Shown: in pieces, positions 1 through 10,821 of the stretch | Layout: every line of letters starts with the position of its first letter | Numbering within the stretch: position 1 is the first letter of the stretch | Source: Burkholderiales bacterium RIFCSPHIGHO2_12_FULL_69_20 | GTDB taxonomy: Bacteria; Pseudomonadota; Gammaproteobacteria; Burkholderiales; Burkholderiaceae_C | Assembly: GCA_001770815.1 (NCBI GenBank) | Contig: MESD01000019.1 | Span: forward strand, 15,973-79,972 | DNA length: 64,000 nt | Direction of reading: 5' to 3' | Program-made: the position numbers and the translations under genes | Notes under the pieces: model-generated | The model's input: only the letters and a program-made list of their open reading frames with translations | The model's database searches: none | What the model was told of the DNA's origin: nothing

Positions 1-2
1 CG

Positions 3-560
3 ATGGTGCTGCGCCTCACGCCGTTCAGCCGGCCTGCCGGTCTGGATCAGCGCCTGGCCAGTCTGGGCTATCACCGCCTGGACGACACCCGCGTGATGGT
101 GGCGCCGCAATGCCCTGCGGTGGCCGAGCCGCTGCCGGATGATCTGCAACTGCAGCGGCTGGACCCGGCCGGGTTTGCCGAAGCCGTGGGGGCCTTGCGT
201 GGATCACCCGCCGGCCAGCGCAAGGCGATGGCCCAGCGGCTGGTCGCCTCGCCGGTGCCCTACCAGGGTTGGGTGCTGCGCCGGCCTGAGGACGACGCCA
301 TCCTGGCCTGTGCCCAGAGCGCCACCGAGGCCGATCTGGTCGGCCTGTACGACGTTTTCACCCACCCCGATGCGCGGGGCCAGGGGCTGGCGCGCCGGCT
401 GTGCAGCCAGTTGCTGGCCCAGGCCCGTGCGGCCGGCGCCCGCGTGGCCTATTTGCAGGTGGAGGCCGACAACGCGCCGGCGCGTGCCATTTACCACCGG
501 CTGGGCTTTGCCGATGCCTACGCCTACCACTACCGCAGTCAGGATGTGAGCGCACACTGA
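3..560 (+). CDS. GNAT family N-acetyltransferase (probably truncated by window start)
   Basis: C-terminal GNAT signature: DVFTHPDARGQGLARRLCSQLL...VEADNAPARAIYHRLGF. Confidence 0.85.
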   Translation: MVLRLTPFSRPAGLDQRLASLGYHRLDDTRVMVAPQCPAVAEPLPDDLQLQRLDPAGFAEAVGALRGSPAGQRKAMAQRLVASPVPYQGWVLRRPEDDAILACAQSATEADLVGLYDVFTHPDARGQGLARRLCSQLLAQARAAGARVAYLQVEADNAPARAIYHRLGFADAYAYHYRSQDVSAH

Positions 561-673
561 CGGTGTTGCCCGCGGCGCCGGACCACCCGGGTGCGGGGCC
601 CGTCGTTTGATGCAGGCGCGCTGATGGTCGCCGGGGCGCCTCAGGGCAGCGCTGTCATGCGATCACGGTACGC

Positions 674-2677
674 TTGGCGCCGCGGCGCATGCGTTGCGCC
701 GCCGCCACTGAACCGGGAGCCCGTTTGGACCACGCCAACGCCAACGCCAACGCCACCGCCGACGTGCAGGCCACCGAGCCTGCCGGCGCGCCGCCCAACC
801 AGTTCGCCCTGCTGCGCCAGCGGCGCTTCGGCCCGTTTTTCTGGACGCAGTTCCTGGGCGCGGGCAACGACAACCTGTTCAAGTTCGCCTTCACCGTGAT
901 GGTGACCTACCAGCTGCAGGTGCCCTGGCTGCCCGACGGCCTGGCCGGGCTGGTGATCGGCGCGCTGTTCATCCTGCCCTTCGTGCTGTTCTCGGCCACC
1001 AGCGGCCAGCTGGCCGACAAGCTGGAGAAGACGCGGCTGATCCGTTTCGTCAAGAACCTGGAAATCGCCATCATGGCCGCGGCCGGCCTGGGCTTCATGA
1101 CCCACAACGCCGCGCTGCTGCTGGGCTGCGTGTTCATGATGGGGCTGCATTCCACGCTGTTCGGGCCGGTGAAGTTCGCCTACCTGCCGCAGCACTTGAA
1201 TGAGCGCGAGCTGACCGGCGGCAACGGCATGGTGGAGATGGGCACCTTCGTCGCCATCCTGCTGGGCAGCCTGGCGGGCGGTGTATTGATCGCGCTGCCG
1301 CAGGTGGGCGCCACCGCGGTGGCCGTGGCCTGCTTCGGCGTGGCGCTGGCTGGCCGCTGGACAGCGCAGGGCGTGCCGCATTCGCCGGCCACCGATCCGC
1401 GGCTGGCCATCAACTGGAACCCGTTCTCCGAGACCTGGCGCAACCTGCGGCTGGCGCACCAGAACATCGTGGTCTTCCGCTCGCTGCTGGGCATCAGCTG
1501 GATGTGGTTCTTCGGTGCGGTGTTCCTGGCCAACTTTCCGGCCTTTGCCAAGAACGTGCTGCATGGTGACGAGCATGTGGCCTCGTTGCTGCTGGTGGTG
1601 TTCTCGGTGGGTGTGGGCACCGGCGCGCTGTTGTGCGAGCGCTTCTCGCGCCGGCATGTCGAGATCGGCCTGGTGCCGGCCGGCGCCATCGGCATGAGCG
1701 TGTTCGCGATCGACCTGTACTTCGCCTCGCACGCCTTGCCGCCCTCCGCGGCACAAAGCCTGGGCACGTTCATCGCCCAGCCCGCGCACTGGCGCGTGAT
1801 GGCCGACCTCGGCTTGCTGGCGCTGAGCGCCGGCATCTACAGCGTGCCGATGTACGCACTGATCCAGCTGCGCAGCCAGCCCACGCACCGCGCGCGCATC
1901 ATCGCGGCCAACAACATCCTCAACGCGCTGTTCATGATCGTCAGCTCGCTGGGCGCGGGGGTGATGTTGGGCGCGGGTTTCAGCGTGCCCGAGGTCTTCC
2001 TGGCCACCGCGCTGCTCAACGTGCTGGTGGGGGCCTACGTGTTCCTGCTGGTGCCCGAGTACCTGCTGCGCTTCGTGGCCTTCTTGCTGTCACGGGTGCT
2101 CTACCGGTTCAGGGTGACGGGCGAGCAGCACCTGCCGGCCAGCGGCGCGGCCATCGTGGTCTGCAACCACGTCAGTTATGTCGATGCGCTGCTGCTGATG
2201 GCCGCCAGCCCGCGGCCGATGCGCTTCATCATGGACCACCGCATCTTCGCGGTGCCGGTGCTGGGTTGGTTGTTCCGGCTGGCCAAGGCCATCCCGATCG
2301 CGCCGCAGGACGACGACCCGGCGGCCTACGCCGCCGCCTTCGACGCCGCCGACCGCGTGCTGGCCGAGGGTGAGCTGTTGTGCATCTTCCCCGAAGGTGC
2401 GATCACCCGCGACGGCACGCTGGGCCCGTTCAAGGCCGGCGTGATGAAGATCCTGCAGCGACGCCCGGTGCCGGTGGTGCCGGTGGCGCTGTGCCACCTT
2501 TGGGGCTCGTATTTCTCGCGCATCGAAAGCGGCACGGCCATGGTGCGGCCGCTGCGCCGCGGTTGGTTCAACCCCGTGGGCCGGGTCGGTCTGGTGGTCG
2601 GGCCGGCGCTGGCGGCGGCCGAGGTCTCGCCCGAGGTCTTGCGTGCGCGGGTGGCGGCGTTGCTGCAGGCGGGTTGA
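674..2677 (+). CDS. MFS transporter fused to 1-acylglycerol-phosphate acyltransferase (LplT-PlsC-like); start uncertain (possibly TTG at 725)
   Basis: N-terminal multi-TM MFS-like region (QFLGAGNDNLFKFAF), C-terminal PlsC motifs NHVSYVDALLL and FPEGAITRDG. Confidence 0.85.
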   Translation: MAPRRMRCAAATEPGARLDHANANANATADVQATEPAGAPPNQFALLRQRRFGPFFWTQFLGAGNDNLFKFAFTVMVTYQLQVPWLPDGLAGLVIGALFILPFVLFSATSGQLADKLEKTRLIRFVKNLEIAIMAAAGLGFMTHNAALLLGCVFMMGLHSTLFGPVKFAYLPQHLNERELTGGNGMVEMGTFVAILLGSLAGGVLIALPQVGATAVAVACFGVALAGRWTAQGVPHSPATDPRLAINWNPFSETWRNLRLAHQNIVVFRSLLGISWMWFFGAVFLANFPAFAKNVLHGDEHVASLLLVVFSVGVGTGALLCERFSRRHVEIGLVPAGAIGMSVFAIDLYFASHALPPSAAQSLGTFIAQPAHWRVMADLGLLALSAGIYSVPMYALIQLRSQPTHRARIIAANNILNALFMIVSSLGAGVMLGAGFSVPEVFLATALLNVLVGAYVFLLVPEYLLRFVAFLLSRVLYRFRVTGEQHLPASGAAIVVCNHVSYVDALLLMAASPRPMRFIMDHRIFAVPVLGWLFRLAKAIPIAPQDDDPAAYAAAFDAADRVLAEGELLCIFPEGAITRDGTLGPFKAGVMKILQRRPVPVVPVALCHLWGSYFSRIESGTAMVRPLRRGWFNPVGRVGLVVGPALAAAEVSPEVLRARVAALLQAG

Positions 2678-2791
2678 GCGTGCGCAAGTGGACGCTTCAG
2701 CACGCGCACACGCCCCTGTGCCGGGGATTCACCCGAGCGCATTGACCGTACAGTTTGAAACACTCCTTCCGTCGCCACCCGCCACCGCTCT

Positions 2792-3466
2792 ATGAACCTC
2801 TCCCGCGCCGCGCTGTTGCGCATCCTGCCCTTCGTGGCCTTCATGGCTTTGCTGGCGCTGCGGGGCATGGCACCTGCCGATGATCGCTGGGGCTTCGACA
2901 CCCGCTGGCTCTACGGCCTGAACCTGGTGGTGGTGGGGGCGATGCTGGTGGCGTGGTGGCGTGAGTACGGCGAGCTGGCCTGGCAGAACGCGCCCACGCT
3001 GCGCGAGTGGGGGCTGTCCATCGCCGTCGGGTTGGTTGTGTTCGTGCTGTGGATCCATCTGGACGCGCCGTGGATGCAGATCGGCGAGCCCACCGCCGCC
3101 TTCGTGCCGGTGGACGCACAAGGCCAGTTGCTGTGGCCGCAGATCGTGGTGCGCTGGCTGGGTGCGGCGCTGCTGGTGCCGGTGATGGAAGAGCTGTTCT
3201 GGCGCTCGTTCCTGATGCGCTGGCTGCAGGCGCCGGTGTTCGAGGGCGTGGATCCGCGGCGCACCGGCGCCAAGGCGGTGATGCTGTCGACCTTCGTCTT
3301 CATGCTGGCACACCCGCTGTGGCTGGCCGCCATCGTGGCCGGGCTGGCTTACGCGCTGCTGTACCGCACTACCGGCAAGCTGTGGACGGCGGTGGTCGCC
3401 CATGCGGTGACCAACGGTGCGCTGGGTGTGTGGGTGGTGGCCTCGAGGCAATGGCAGTTCTGGTGA
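2792..3466 (+). CDS. CPBP/CAAX-type intramembrane protease, resembling exosortase-associated CAAX proteases
   Basis: Membrane protein with EELFWRSFLMRWL and HPLWLA / HAVTNG motifs typical of CPBP proteases. Confidence 0.8.
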   Translation: MNLSRAALLRILPFVAFMALLALRGMAPADDRWGFDTRWLYGLNLVVVGAMLVAWWREYGELAWQNAPTLREWGLSIAVGLVVFVLWIHLDAPWMQIGEPTAAFVPVDAQGQLLWPQIVVRWLGAALLVPVMEELFWRSFLMRWLQAPVFEGVDPRRTGAKAVMLSTFVFMLAHPLWLAAIVAGLAYALLYRTTGKLWTAVVAHAVTNGALGVWVVASRQWQFW

Positions 3467-3500
3467 GACTTGAGCGCGTCGTTGACGCCCTCGCTCAGGT

Positions 3501-5996
3501 TCACGTGCCGGTGCCGTCCAAAGCCGCCTGAAGCGCGGTCAGCCAGGCGTTGAGCCGCTCGCCCTGCAGATAATCGCGTGCGCCGCTGTCGGCCAGGCCA
3601 CGCGGCACATCGCTGCGCTGGGCCAGGGTGTCGAACAGGGCGCATTCGATGCTGTCCTGGGCCACCAGGTACACCCATTGCTGACCGGGCGCCGCGTCGC
3701 CGCGCGGCCCCGCCGGGTGGCGGCGCGGGCGCCACGGCACACCGACCTGCAGCACCGCGTCCAGGCCCGGGGGCAGCGCATCGTCGGGGCCGACCAGGGT
3801 GACCTGCGGGCCGCCTTCGCCGGCACCGTCACCATCGCTGTCGGCCTGCCCGGCGGGTGCCAGCCAGTCGGCCAGGCGCTGCGCCAGCTGGGCCCGGTCG
3901 GCCTCGCTGGCGCACAGCACGGCCACGCGCGGCGCGCCGGTGGTCGCCCATTCTTCGAGCTGGGCCGCCAGCACCTGCACCGTGGCTTCGGCCAGCGCGC
4001 TGTCGGGGTTGGATGGCTCGGCACGGTGGCAGGCCTGCTGCATCGCCCGCAGCGCCACGGCCAGGCGCCAATGGTCGGTGTCGCTGCAGTAGCCGCTGAC
4101 CTGCCAGCCGGCCAGCAGGCGCCGCGCCTTGGCGGCGTGTGCGTCGTGTTGCTCGCGCTGGCCCGGCGCCAGTGGCACCAGGCGTTCGGTGTGCACCAGC
4201 GGCGGCAGCTGCTCGGCCAGGTCGGTGCGCAGGCGTTGCAGCATCACGCGCGACAGGCCGGCCGTCAGGCGCTCGATGTCGGCCTCGTCCAGCGCGCGGC
4301 CGCTCTGGCTGGCGTCGTACAGCTCGCGCAGCGCGGCCAGCGGGCCCAGGCGCTGCACGTCCAGCCAGCTCACCAGGGTGTCCATCAACTCGGGCTGCTC
4401 GGCCAGCGGAGCGCCGCACAGCACCAACGCGTGTGGCGAGGTCAGCTGGGCCCAGGCCTCGTCGCGCAGCGCCAGCTGCTGGGGTTCGTCGACGATGATC
4501 AGGTCGGGCGCCCAATGCGCGAGGTGAGCGGCATCGCTGTCCAGTGCCTCGGGCGAGAGGATGCGCACGCCGGCGGTGGTCGACCACATCGCCTGGCGCT
4601 GGTGCAGGCCACCGTCGATCACCTGCGCGGCGTCGGGCGCGCTGCGGTCGGCGGGGCCGGCAAAACGCTGCCAGGCCCGCTGCCAGGCGCTGCGCTGCGA
4701 CGGCGCGCACAGCACCAGCACCCGCTGCACGCCGAAGTGGCGGCGCCACAGCTGGGCCGCGGCAATGGCCATCACGCCCTTGCCCAGGCCACGCTCGTCG
4801 GCGATCAGCGCGCGTCCGGCCACCACGGCAAACAGCGCGCCTTCGACCTGGAACAGCGGCAGCGGTGCGCGCAGCAGCTGCTGCAGCGTGGCGCTGGCCG
4901 GGCCCTCGGGATACGCGGCCTCCAGTGCCCCCAGGCGGTGGCGGGCGTCGCGGTGCGCGGCCAGGTGGGCCCACACCGCCTCGTCGACCTGCAGCGGGTG
5001 GCCGGCCTCGCTGGCCAGGCGCAGCAGCAGCGGCAGCGCGGCATCGTCTTCGGGCGACAGGTGGCCGGCGGCGTCGATCCGGCGCTGCCCGGCTTGCCGC
5101 AACTCGGCGGGGCAGGCATGGCCGGGTAACCAGGCGAGCTGGCGCTGGTCAGCGTCGACCAGCACGATGGCGCTGTGCGCCGGGCCGGTGGGCGGTGCGG
5201 CCACGGGTTCGGGCAGCACGGCGGCCACCGGCGTGGCCGCCACCGCGGCCGGCGCGGCCAGCACCGCCAGCACCGCCTGCACGGTGTCGTCGGCCGGTGC
5301 GGACCTGGCGTCGGCGCCGGTGCGCTTGGCGCGGCGGGCGCTGCGGTCGGGCCGCGGTGCCTGCTGGCGTTGTTGGCGCGAGGACTTGGCGGAGGCCGGC
5401 GCAGGGACCGGTGCAGGCGCCTTGCCACGGGCCCGACGGCCTGGCCGGTCCGCCTGCTCGGGCTCGACGGGGGCTTGCGGCGCCTCGGGCGGCGAGGCCG
5501 GCTCGGGCGCCGGCGCGGGCACCTCGGCCATTGGCGCAGGCGCCTTCACCGGCGCGGCAGCGGGGGCCGGCACCGGCACCGGCACCTCGTCCATCGTTTT
5601 GCGCGCAGGCCGCGCGCGGCGCGATGGCTTGGCGGATGGTGCCGCCGCTGCGGGGGGCGTGGCCGGCGCTTCAGCCTTCTTCGCCGGCGCGGCCTTGCGT
5701 GCCGGCCGCGGCGCGGGGGCCTCAGGCGTCACCGGGGCTGGCGCCGGCGCGGGGGCAGCGACCGCCACCTCGGTGGGCTTGGCGGTCGTCGGCGCCTTGC
5801 GCGGGCGCTTGGCCGGTGCTGGGGCCGGGGCCGGTGCGGCGACCGGCGCCACCGTCGCTGCGGGCGCCGGCTTCGACCGCGAGCGGGTCTTGGCCGCAGG
5901 CGGGGTCGACTGCTGGGGGGTGATCGTGGCGGGCGCCGGGGCGGCGGTGTCGGGCTGCAGTGGCGTCTTGCGCCGGGTCTTGGGGGAGGTCGCCAT
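3501..5996 (-). CDS. SNF2-like helicase-related protein with long Ala/Pro/Lys-rich N-terminal tail
   Basis: About 280 aa low-complexity A/P/K/R tail, then ALIADERGLGKGVMAIAAAQLW (motif I-like) and LIIVDEPQQL (motif II-like). Confidence 0.65.
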   Translation of the reverse strand: MATSPKTRRKTPLQPDTAAPAPATITPQQSTPPAAKTRSRSKPAPAATVAPVAAPAPAPAPAKRPRKAPTTAKPTEVAVAAPAPAPAPVTPEAPAPRPARKAAPAKKAEAPATPPAAAAPSAKPSRRARPARKTMDEVPVPVPAPAAAPVKAPAPMAEVPAPAPEPASPPEAPQAPVEPEQADRPGRRARGKAPAPVPAPASAKSSRQQRQQAPRPDRSARRAKRTGADARSAPADDTVQAVLAVLAAPAAVAATPVAAVLPEPVAAPPTGPAHSAIVLVDADQRQLAWLPGHACPAELRQAGQRRIDAAGHLSPEDDAALPLLLRLASEAGHPLQVDEAVWAHLAAHRDARHRLGALEAAYPEGPASATLQQLLRAPLPLFQVEGALFAVVAGRALIADERGLGKGVMAIAAAQLWRRHFGVQRVLVLCAPSQRSAWQRAWQRFAGPADRSAPDAAQVIDGGLHQRQAMWSTTAGVRILSPEALDSDAAHLAHWAPDLIIVDEPQQLALRDEAWAQLTSPHALVLCGAPLAEQPELMDTLVSWLDVQRLGPLAALRELYDASQSGRALDEADIERLTAGLSRVMLQRLRTDLAEQLPPLVHTERLVPLAPGQREQHDAHAAKARRLLAGWQVSGYCSDTDHWRLAVALRAMQQACHRAEPSNPDSALAEATVQVLAAQLEEWATTGAPRVAVLCASEADRAQLAQRLADWLAPAGQADSDGDGAGEGGPQVTLVGPDDALPPGLDAVLQVGVPWRPRRHPAGPRGDAAPGQQWVYLVAQDSIECALFDTLAQRSDVPRGLADSGARDYLQGERLNAWLTALQAALDGTGT

Positions 5997-6099
5997 GGGG
6001 CGTTGCGGTCCGGTGGGCGCGTCCGGTGTGAAGGGGTCGGATCGCGCGGTTGGTGTGGGGTGCCGACAGGGCGGGGCGGTTTGGGGCGTTCAGGAGCGT

Positions 6100-7329
<1,230 letters not shown>

Positions 7330-7364
7330 TCAAGTCGGGGGCTGGCTGTCCGATACTTGAATGG

Positions 7365-10154
7365 ATGAACCCCTGTCGTCCGCGATCGATCCGCACCGCC
7401 TGCCTGATCAGCCTGGCTTTGCTCACCGGCCTGGCCGGCAGCCCGGCACAAGCCGCCGACAAATGGGTCAGCCTGGACAAGGCGCGCGGTCAGGGCGTGT
7501 TCCAGTGGGACAACGGGGCGCGCTACGAGGGCGAGGCCGCCAACGGCAAGCGCCATGGCCGCGGCACCATCACCTACCCGGACGGGCGGCGCCTGGAAGG
7601 GGTGTTCAGCAACGACGACATCGTCTCCGCGCGCACCACGCGCGCCGACGGCACGGTGCACGACGGCAGCTACCAGCGCGGCCGGGCCAACGGCCGCGGC
7701 AGCCAGACCTGGCCCGATGGCCGGCGCTTCGAGGGCGAGTTTCTCGACGACCAGCCGATGCAGGGCAGCCTGCAGCTGGCCAGCGGCCAGCGCATCGAGG
7801 TCGACCGGCGCATGGTGCTGCAGCGCCAGACCGGCCGCGGCGTGTTCGTGGGGCTGGCGGGTGAACGTCACGAGGGCAGCTTCGAGGCCGGCTCGCTGCA
7901 GGGCAGCGCGGTCAGCGTGATGCTCAGCGGCCAGCGCTACGAGGGCCAGTATCTCCAAGGCCGGCAACACGGCAGCGGCCGCTACAGCTGGCCCAGCGGC
8001 CAGTACTACGACGGCGAGTGGCAAGCCGGCACCTACCACGGCAAGGGCACGCTGGTGATGGCCGATGGCCAGCGCTACGAGGGCGCCTTCGTCGCCGGCA
8101 AGCGCGAGGGCCAGGCCCGCGTGACCTGGCCGAACGGCGATGCCTTCGAAGGCCGCTATGCCGCCGGCGTGGTGGCCGAAGGGCGCATGAAGTACGCCAG
8201 CGGTCAGGTCTACGAAGGCGGCTTCGATACCGCTGGCTACCGCGGCGGCCCGGGTGTCTACACCTGGCCCAGCGGCCAGCGCGTGCAGGGCAACTACGTC
8301 AAGGGCCGGCTGCAGGGGCCGGGCCAGTTGGCCTGGGCCAACGGCGACCGCTTCGAGGGCGATTTCCACGACAACGAGCCGAGCTTCGGCCGCCACATCG
8401 CGGCGGACGGCAGCTCGCGCGAAGTGGACCGCCGCGCCGAAGCCAGCGGCCTGACCGGCCGCGGCGTCAGCATCGGCGCCGGCGGCGAGCGTTATGAAGG
8501 CGAGTTCGTCGAGGGCAAGCGCCAGGGCGCGGGCGTGCTCACCTGGCCCGACGGCCGGCGCGACGAAGGCCAGTACCACCAAGGCCGGATGGCCAGCGGG
8601 CGCATCGCCTACGCCACCGGCCAGGTCTATGAGGGCGGCTTGGACGACCAGGGCCGGCGCCACGGCCGCGGCACCTACACCTGGCCCAGCGGCCAACGCT
8701 ACGAGGGCGACTGGCTGGCCGGCCAGTACCACGGCAAGGGCAAGCTCACGCTGGCCGACGGCGGCATCTACGAGGGCGACTACGTGGCCAACCAGCGCAA
8801 CGGCCAGGGTGTGCTGACGATGGCCGACGGCGCGCGGTACGAAGGCGGCTGGCTGGCCGACAACTACGCCGGCCAGGGCCGCATGCGCTACGCCAGCGGC
8901 CAGGTCTACGAAGGCCAGTGGTTGGCCGGCCAGCGGGCCGGCCGCGGCGCCTACACCTGGCCCAGCGGCCAGCGCTACGACGGTGAATGGGTGGCCGGCG
9001 AGCAGCAGGGCCAGGGCGAGATGGTGTTTGCCGACGGCGACCGCTACGCCGGTGAGTGGCTGGCCGGCAAACGCCAGGGCAGCACCCGCAACGAGCAGGC
9101 CAACAGCAGCCGCCAGACCGAGCGCGCCAGCGAATCGGTGAGCACCGGCCAGGTGATGGCCAGCCTGTTCGGTGCCGCGCTGATCGGGCGGGCGTCGGGC
9201 ATCGACGGTGGCGAGAAGGCGCGGCTGATCACCGGCTTCGTCTCCGACGTGATGGGCGATGGCAAGGGCCAGGCCACCCGCGCGGCCTCGGCCGAGATCC
9301 AGGCCGGCCGGCAGCAGGCCGAGGCCGCCCGCCTGGCGCTGGCCGAACAGGCCCGGCGCATGGACGAGCAACGCCGCGCGCAGCAGCAATTGCAGCAGCA
9401 GCAACAACAGCAGCAGTCCCAGCGCCAGGCCGAGCAGCAGGCGCAGCAGCGCCGCCAGTCGACGGCGCAGGCGTCGGGCTCAACGGCGCCGCAGGCCGAC
9501 CCGCTGCTCAACCAGCTCAAGGCCCAGCTGAGCCCGGCGCAGGCCGCGCAGTTCCAGGCCGTGGTCGATGCCGAGGCCCGGCGCAAGGCCGATGCGGCCC
9601 GGGCCGGCCAGAGCCAGGTCGTCGCACAAGCGCAGGCACAGGCGCAGTCACAAGCGCAGTCACAAGCGCAGTCACAGGCGCAGTCACAGGCGCAGTCACA
9701 GGCGCAGGCACAAGCCCAGGCACGCGCGCAGCGCGACGCCGAAGAGGCGCAGCGTGCGATCGACGAGGCCAGGCGCAAGGCCGATCGCGACGCCGAGCAG
9801 GCGCGCAAGAAGGCCGAGCGCGAAGCCGAGCGCCAGGCCGAGGCAGCGGCCAAGGCGCAGGCCGAGACCGAGTACCTGCAGCAACTGCGCAGCACCGCCA
9901 AGCTGCGGGTGATGAACTGCTTCGGCGAGATCCACGTCGCCGCGGCCGCGCCCAAGGCCAAGGAAGTGGTGCCCTGCGTCGACCTGCGCTTCAGCGCCTA
10001 CTGCCCGGGTTCGGCCGTGCCCATCCCCGGCCTGCTGAAGAACTGGATCCGCTACGACGGCGGCTGCTACGGCGACACCGCGCGCATCCCCAAGCCGGTC
10101 TGCAACTACAAGGACCTGCGGCTGGTAGCCGACGAGGCCACCAGTTGCCGCTGA
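7365..10154 (+). CDS. Large MORN-repeat protein with signal peptide and C-terminal Gln/Ala-rich coiled-coil region
   Basis: Many YEG(E/D)(W/F)...G.G.(Y/L)TWPSGQRY MORN units; Q-rich and (AQAQSQ)n tract; secretory N-terminus. Confidence 0.9.
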   Translation: MNPCRPRSIRTACLISLALLTGLAGSPAQAADKWVSLDKARGQGVFQWDNGARYEGEAANGKRHGRGTITYPDGRRLEGVFSNDDIVSARTTRADGTVHDGSYQRGRANGRGSQTWPDGRRFEGEFLDDQPMQGSLQLASGQRIEVDRRMVLQRQTGRGVFVGLAGERHEGSFEAGSLQGSAVSVMLSGQRYEGQYLQGRQHGSGRYSWPSGQYYDGEWQAGTYHGKGTLVMADGQRYEGAFVAGKREGQARVTWPNGDAFEGRYAAGVVAEGRMKYASGQVYEGGFDTAGYRGGPGVYTWPSGQRVQGNYVKGRLQGPGQLAWANGDRFEGDFHDNEPSFGRHIAADGSSREVDRRAEASGLTGRGVSIGAGGERYEGEFVEGKRQGAGVLTWPDGRRDEGQYHQGRMASGRIAYATGQVYEGGLDDQGRRHGRGTYTWPSGQRYEGDWLAGQYHGKGKLTLADGGIYEGDYVANQRNGQGVLTMADGARYEGGWLADNYAGQGRMRYASGQVYEGQWLAGQRAGRGAYTWPSGQRYDGEWVAGEQQGQGEMVFADGDRYAGEWLAGKRQGSTRNEQANSSRQTERASESVSTGQVMASLFGAALIGRASGIDGGEKARLITGFVSDVMGDGKGQATRAASAEIQAGRQQAEAARLALAEQARRMDEQRRAQQQLQQQQQQQQSQRQAEQQAQQRRQSTAQASGSTAPQADPLLNQLKAQLSPAQAAQFQAVVDAEARRKADAARAGQSQVVAQAQAQAQSQAQSQAQSQAQSQAQSQAQAQAQARAQRDAEEAQRAIDEARRKADRDAEQARKKAEREAERQAEAAAKAQAETEYLQQLRSTAKLRVMNCFGEIHVAAAAPKAKEVVPCVDLRFSAYCPGSAVPIPGLLKNWIRYDGGCYGDTARIPKPVCNYKDLRLVADEATSCR
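9636..9724 (+). repeat. 12-bp tandem repeat (consensus gcgcagtcacar) encoding (AQSQ)n in the MORN protein
   Basis: Consecutive gcgcagtcacaa/gcgcagtcacag units read directly in sequence. Confidence 0.85.
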
Positions 10155-10190
10155 GCACCCGGCGCGCATGCGCCGGCGTGCGGCGCCGTC

Positions 10191-10580
10191 TTACTTGGCG
10201 GCGTCCAGGCTCAGGATCCACTTGACCAGCTGCTTGGCATCGGCCTCCTTGATGGCCACCGCATTGGGTGGCATCGCCAGGCCCGAGACCTTGCCCTTCC
10301 AGTGGCTGTCATAGGGGTTGGAGCCGGTCAGCACGGTGTGGGTCAGCTTGGCCGAGGCGTCCTTCTGGCCCTTGTACTTGGCGGCCACGTCCTGCCAGGC
10401 CGGGCCGATCGGCGCCAGGCCGTCGGGGCCCTTGCCGCCGGGCTGGATCTGGTGGCAGGTCATGCAGCCGCTGGTGGTGGCCAGCTTGAGGCTGGCGTCG
10501 TCCTTGCCGGCGGCCTGGGCACCGGTGGTGGCCAGGGCGGCCAGCATCAGGCCCAGCGTGAGGGGGATGGAGCGGGTCAT
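10191..10580 (-). CDS. Class I c-type cytochrome (c551/c552-like), secreted
   Basis: Signal peptide, CMTCH heme motif, C-terminal LAMPPNAV methionine ligand region. Confidence 0.88.
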   Translation of the reverse strand: MTRSIPLTLGLMLAALATTGAQAAGKDDASLKLATTSGCMTCHQIQPGGKGPDGLAPIGPAWQDVAAKYKGQKDASAKLTHTVLTGSNPYDSHWKGKVSGLAMPPNAVAIKEADAKQLVKWILSLDAAK

Positions 10581-10821
10581 GGAGGTTCTCCTGAAAGGCG
10601 ATCAAAAAAGGGTGGATGCCGCATGGTGCGGTGTGATGCGGGCCGGGATTTGATCGATCTCAAGTGCGGCGGGCATTTCGCCAGGATGGAGCAAGGCTGT
10701 GGCGGCGTGGAGCATGCGCCGATGCCCTGATGCCACGACGGGCCAAGGACGGGCCCTGCCACGCCGGTGCGTCTGCCGGACCGCCGGCTGGCGCCCGTCG
10801 GCCACCGTTGGGCCGGGCGCG

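Noticed and set aside
730-757. ACGCCA hexamer repeat near the MFS-PlsC start as a phase-variation tract
   Set aside because: Six-nt unit keeps frame, is short, and the true start codon is uncertain.
7500-9060. Possible CRISPR-like or satellite array
   Set aside because: Periodic similarity is coding MORN repeats without unique spacers or conserved direct repeats.
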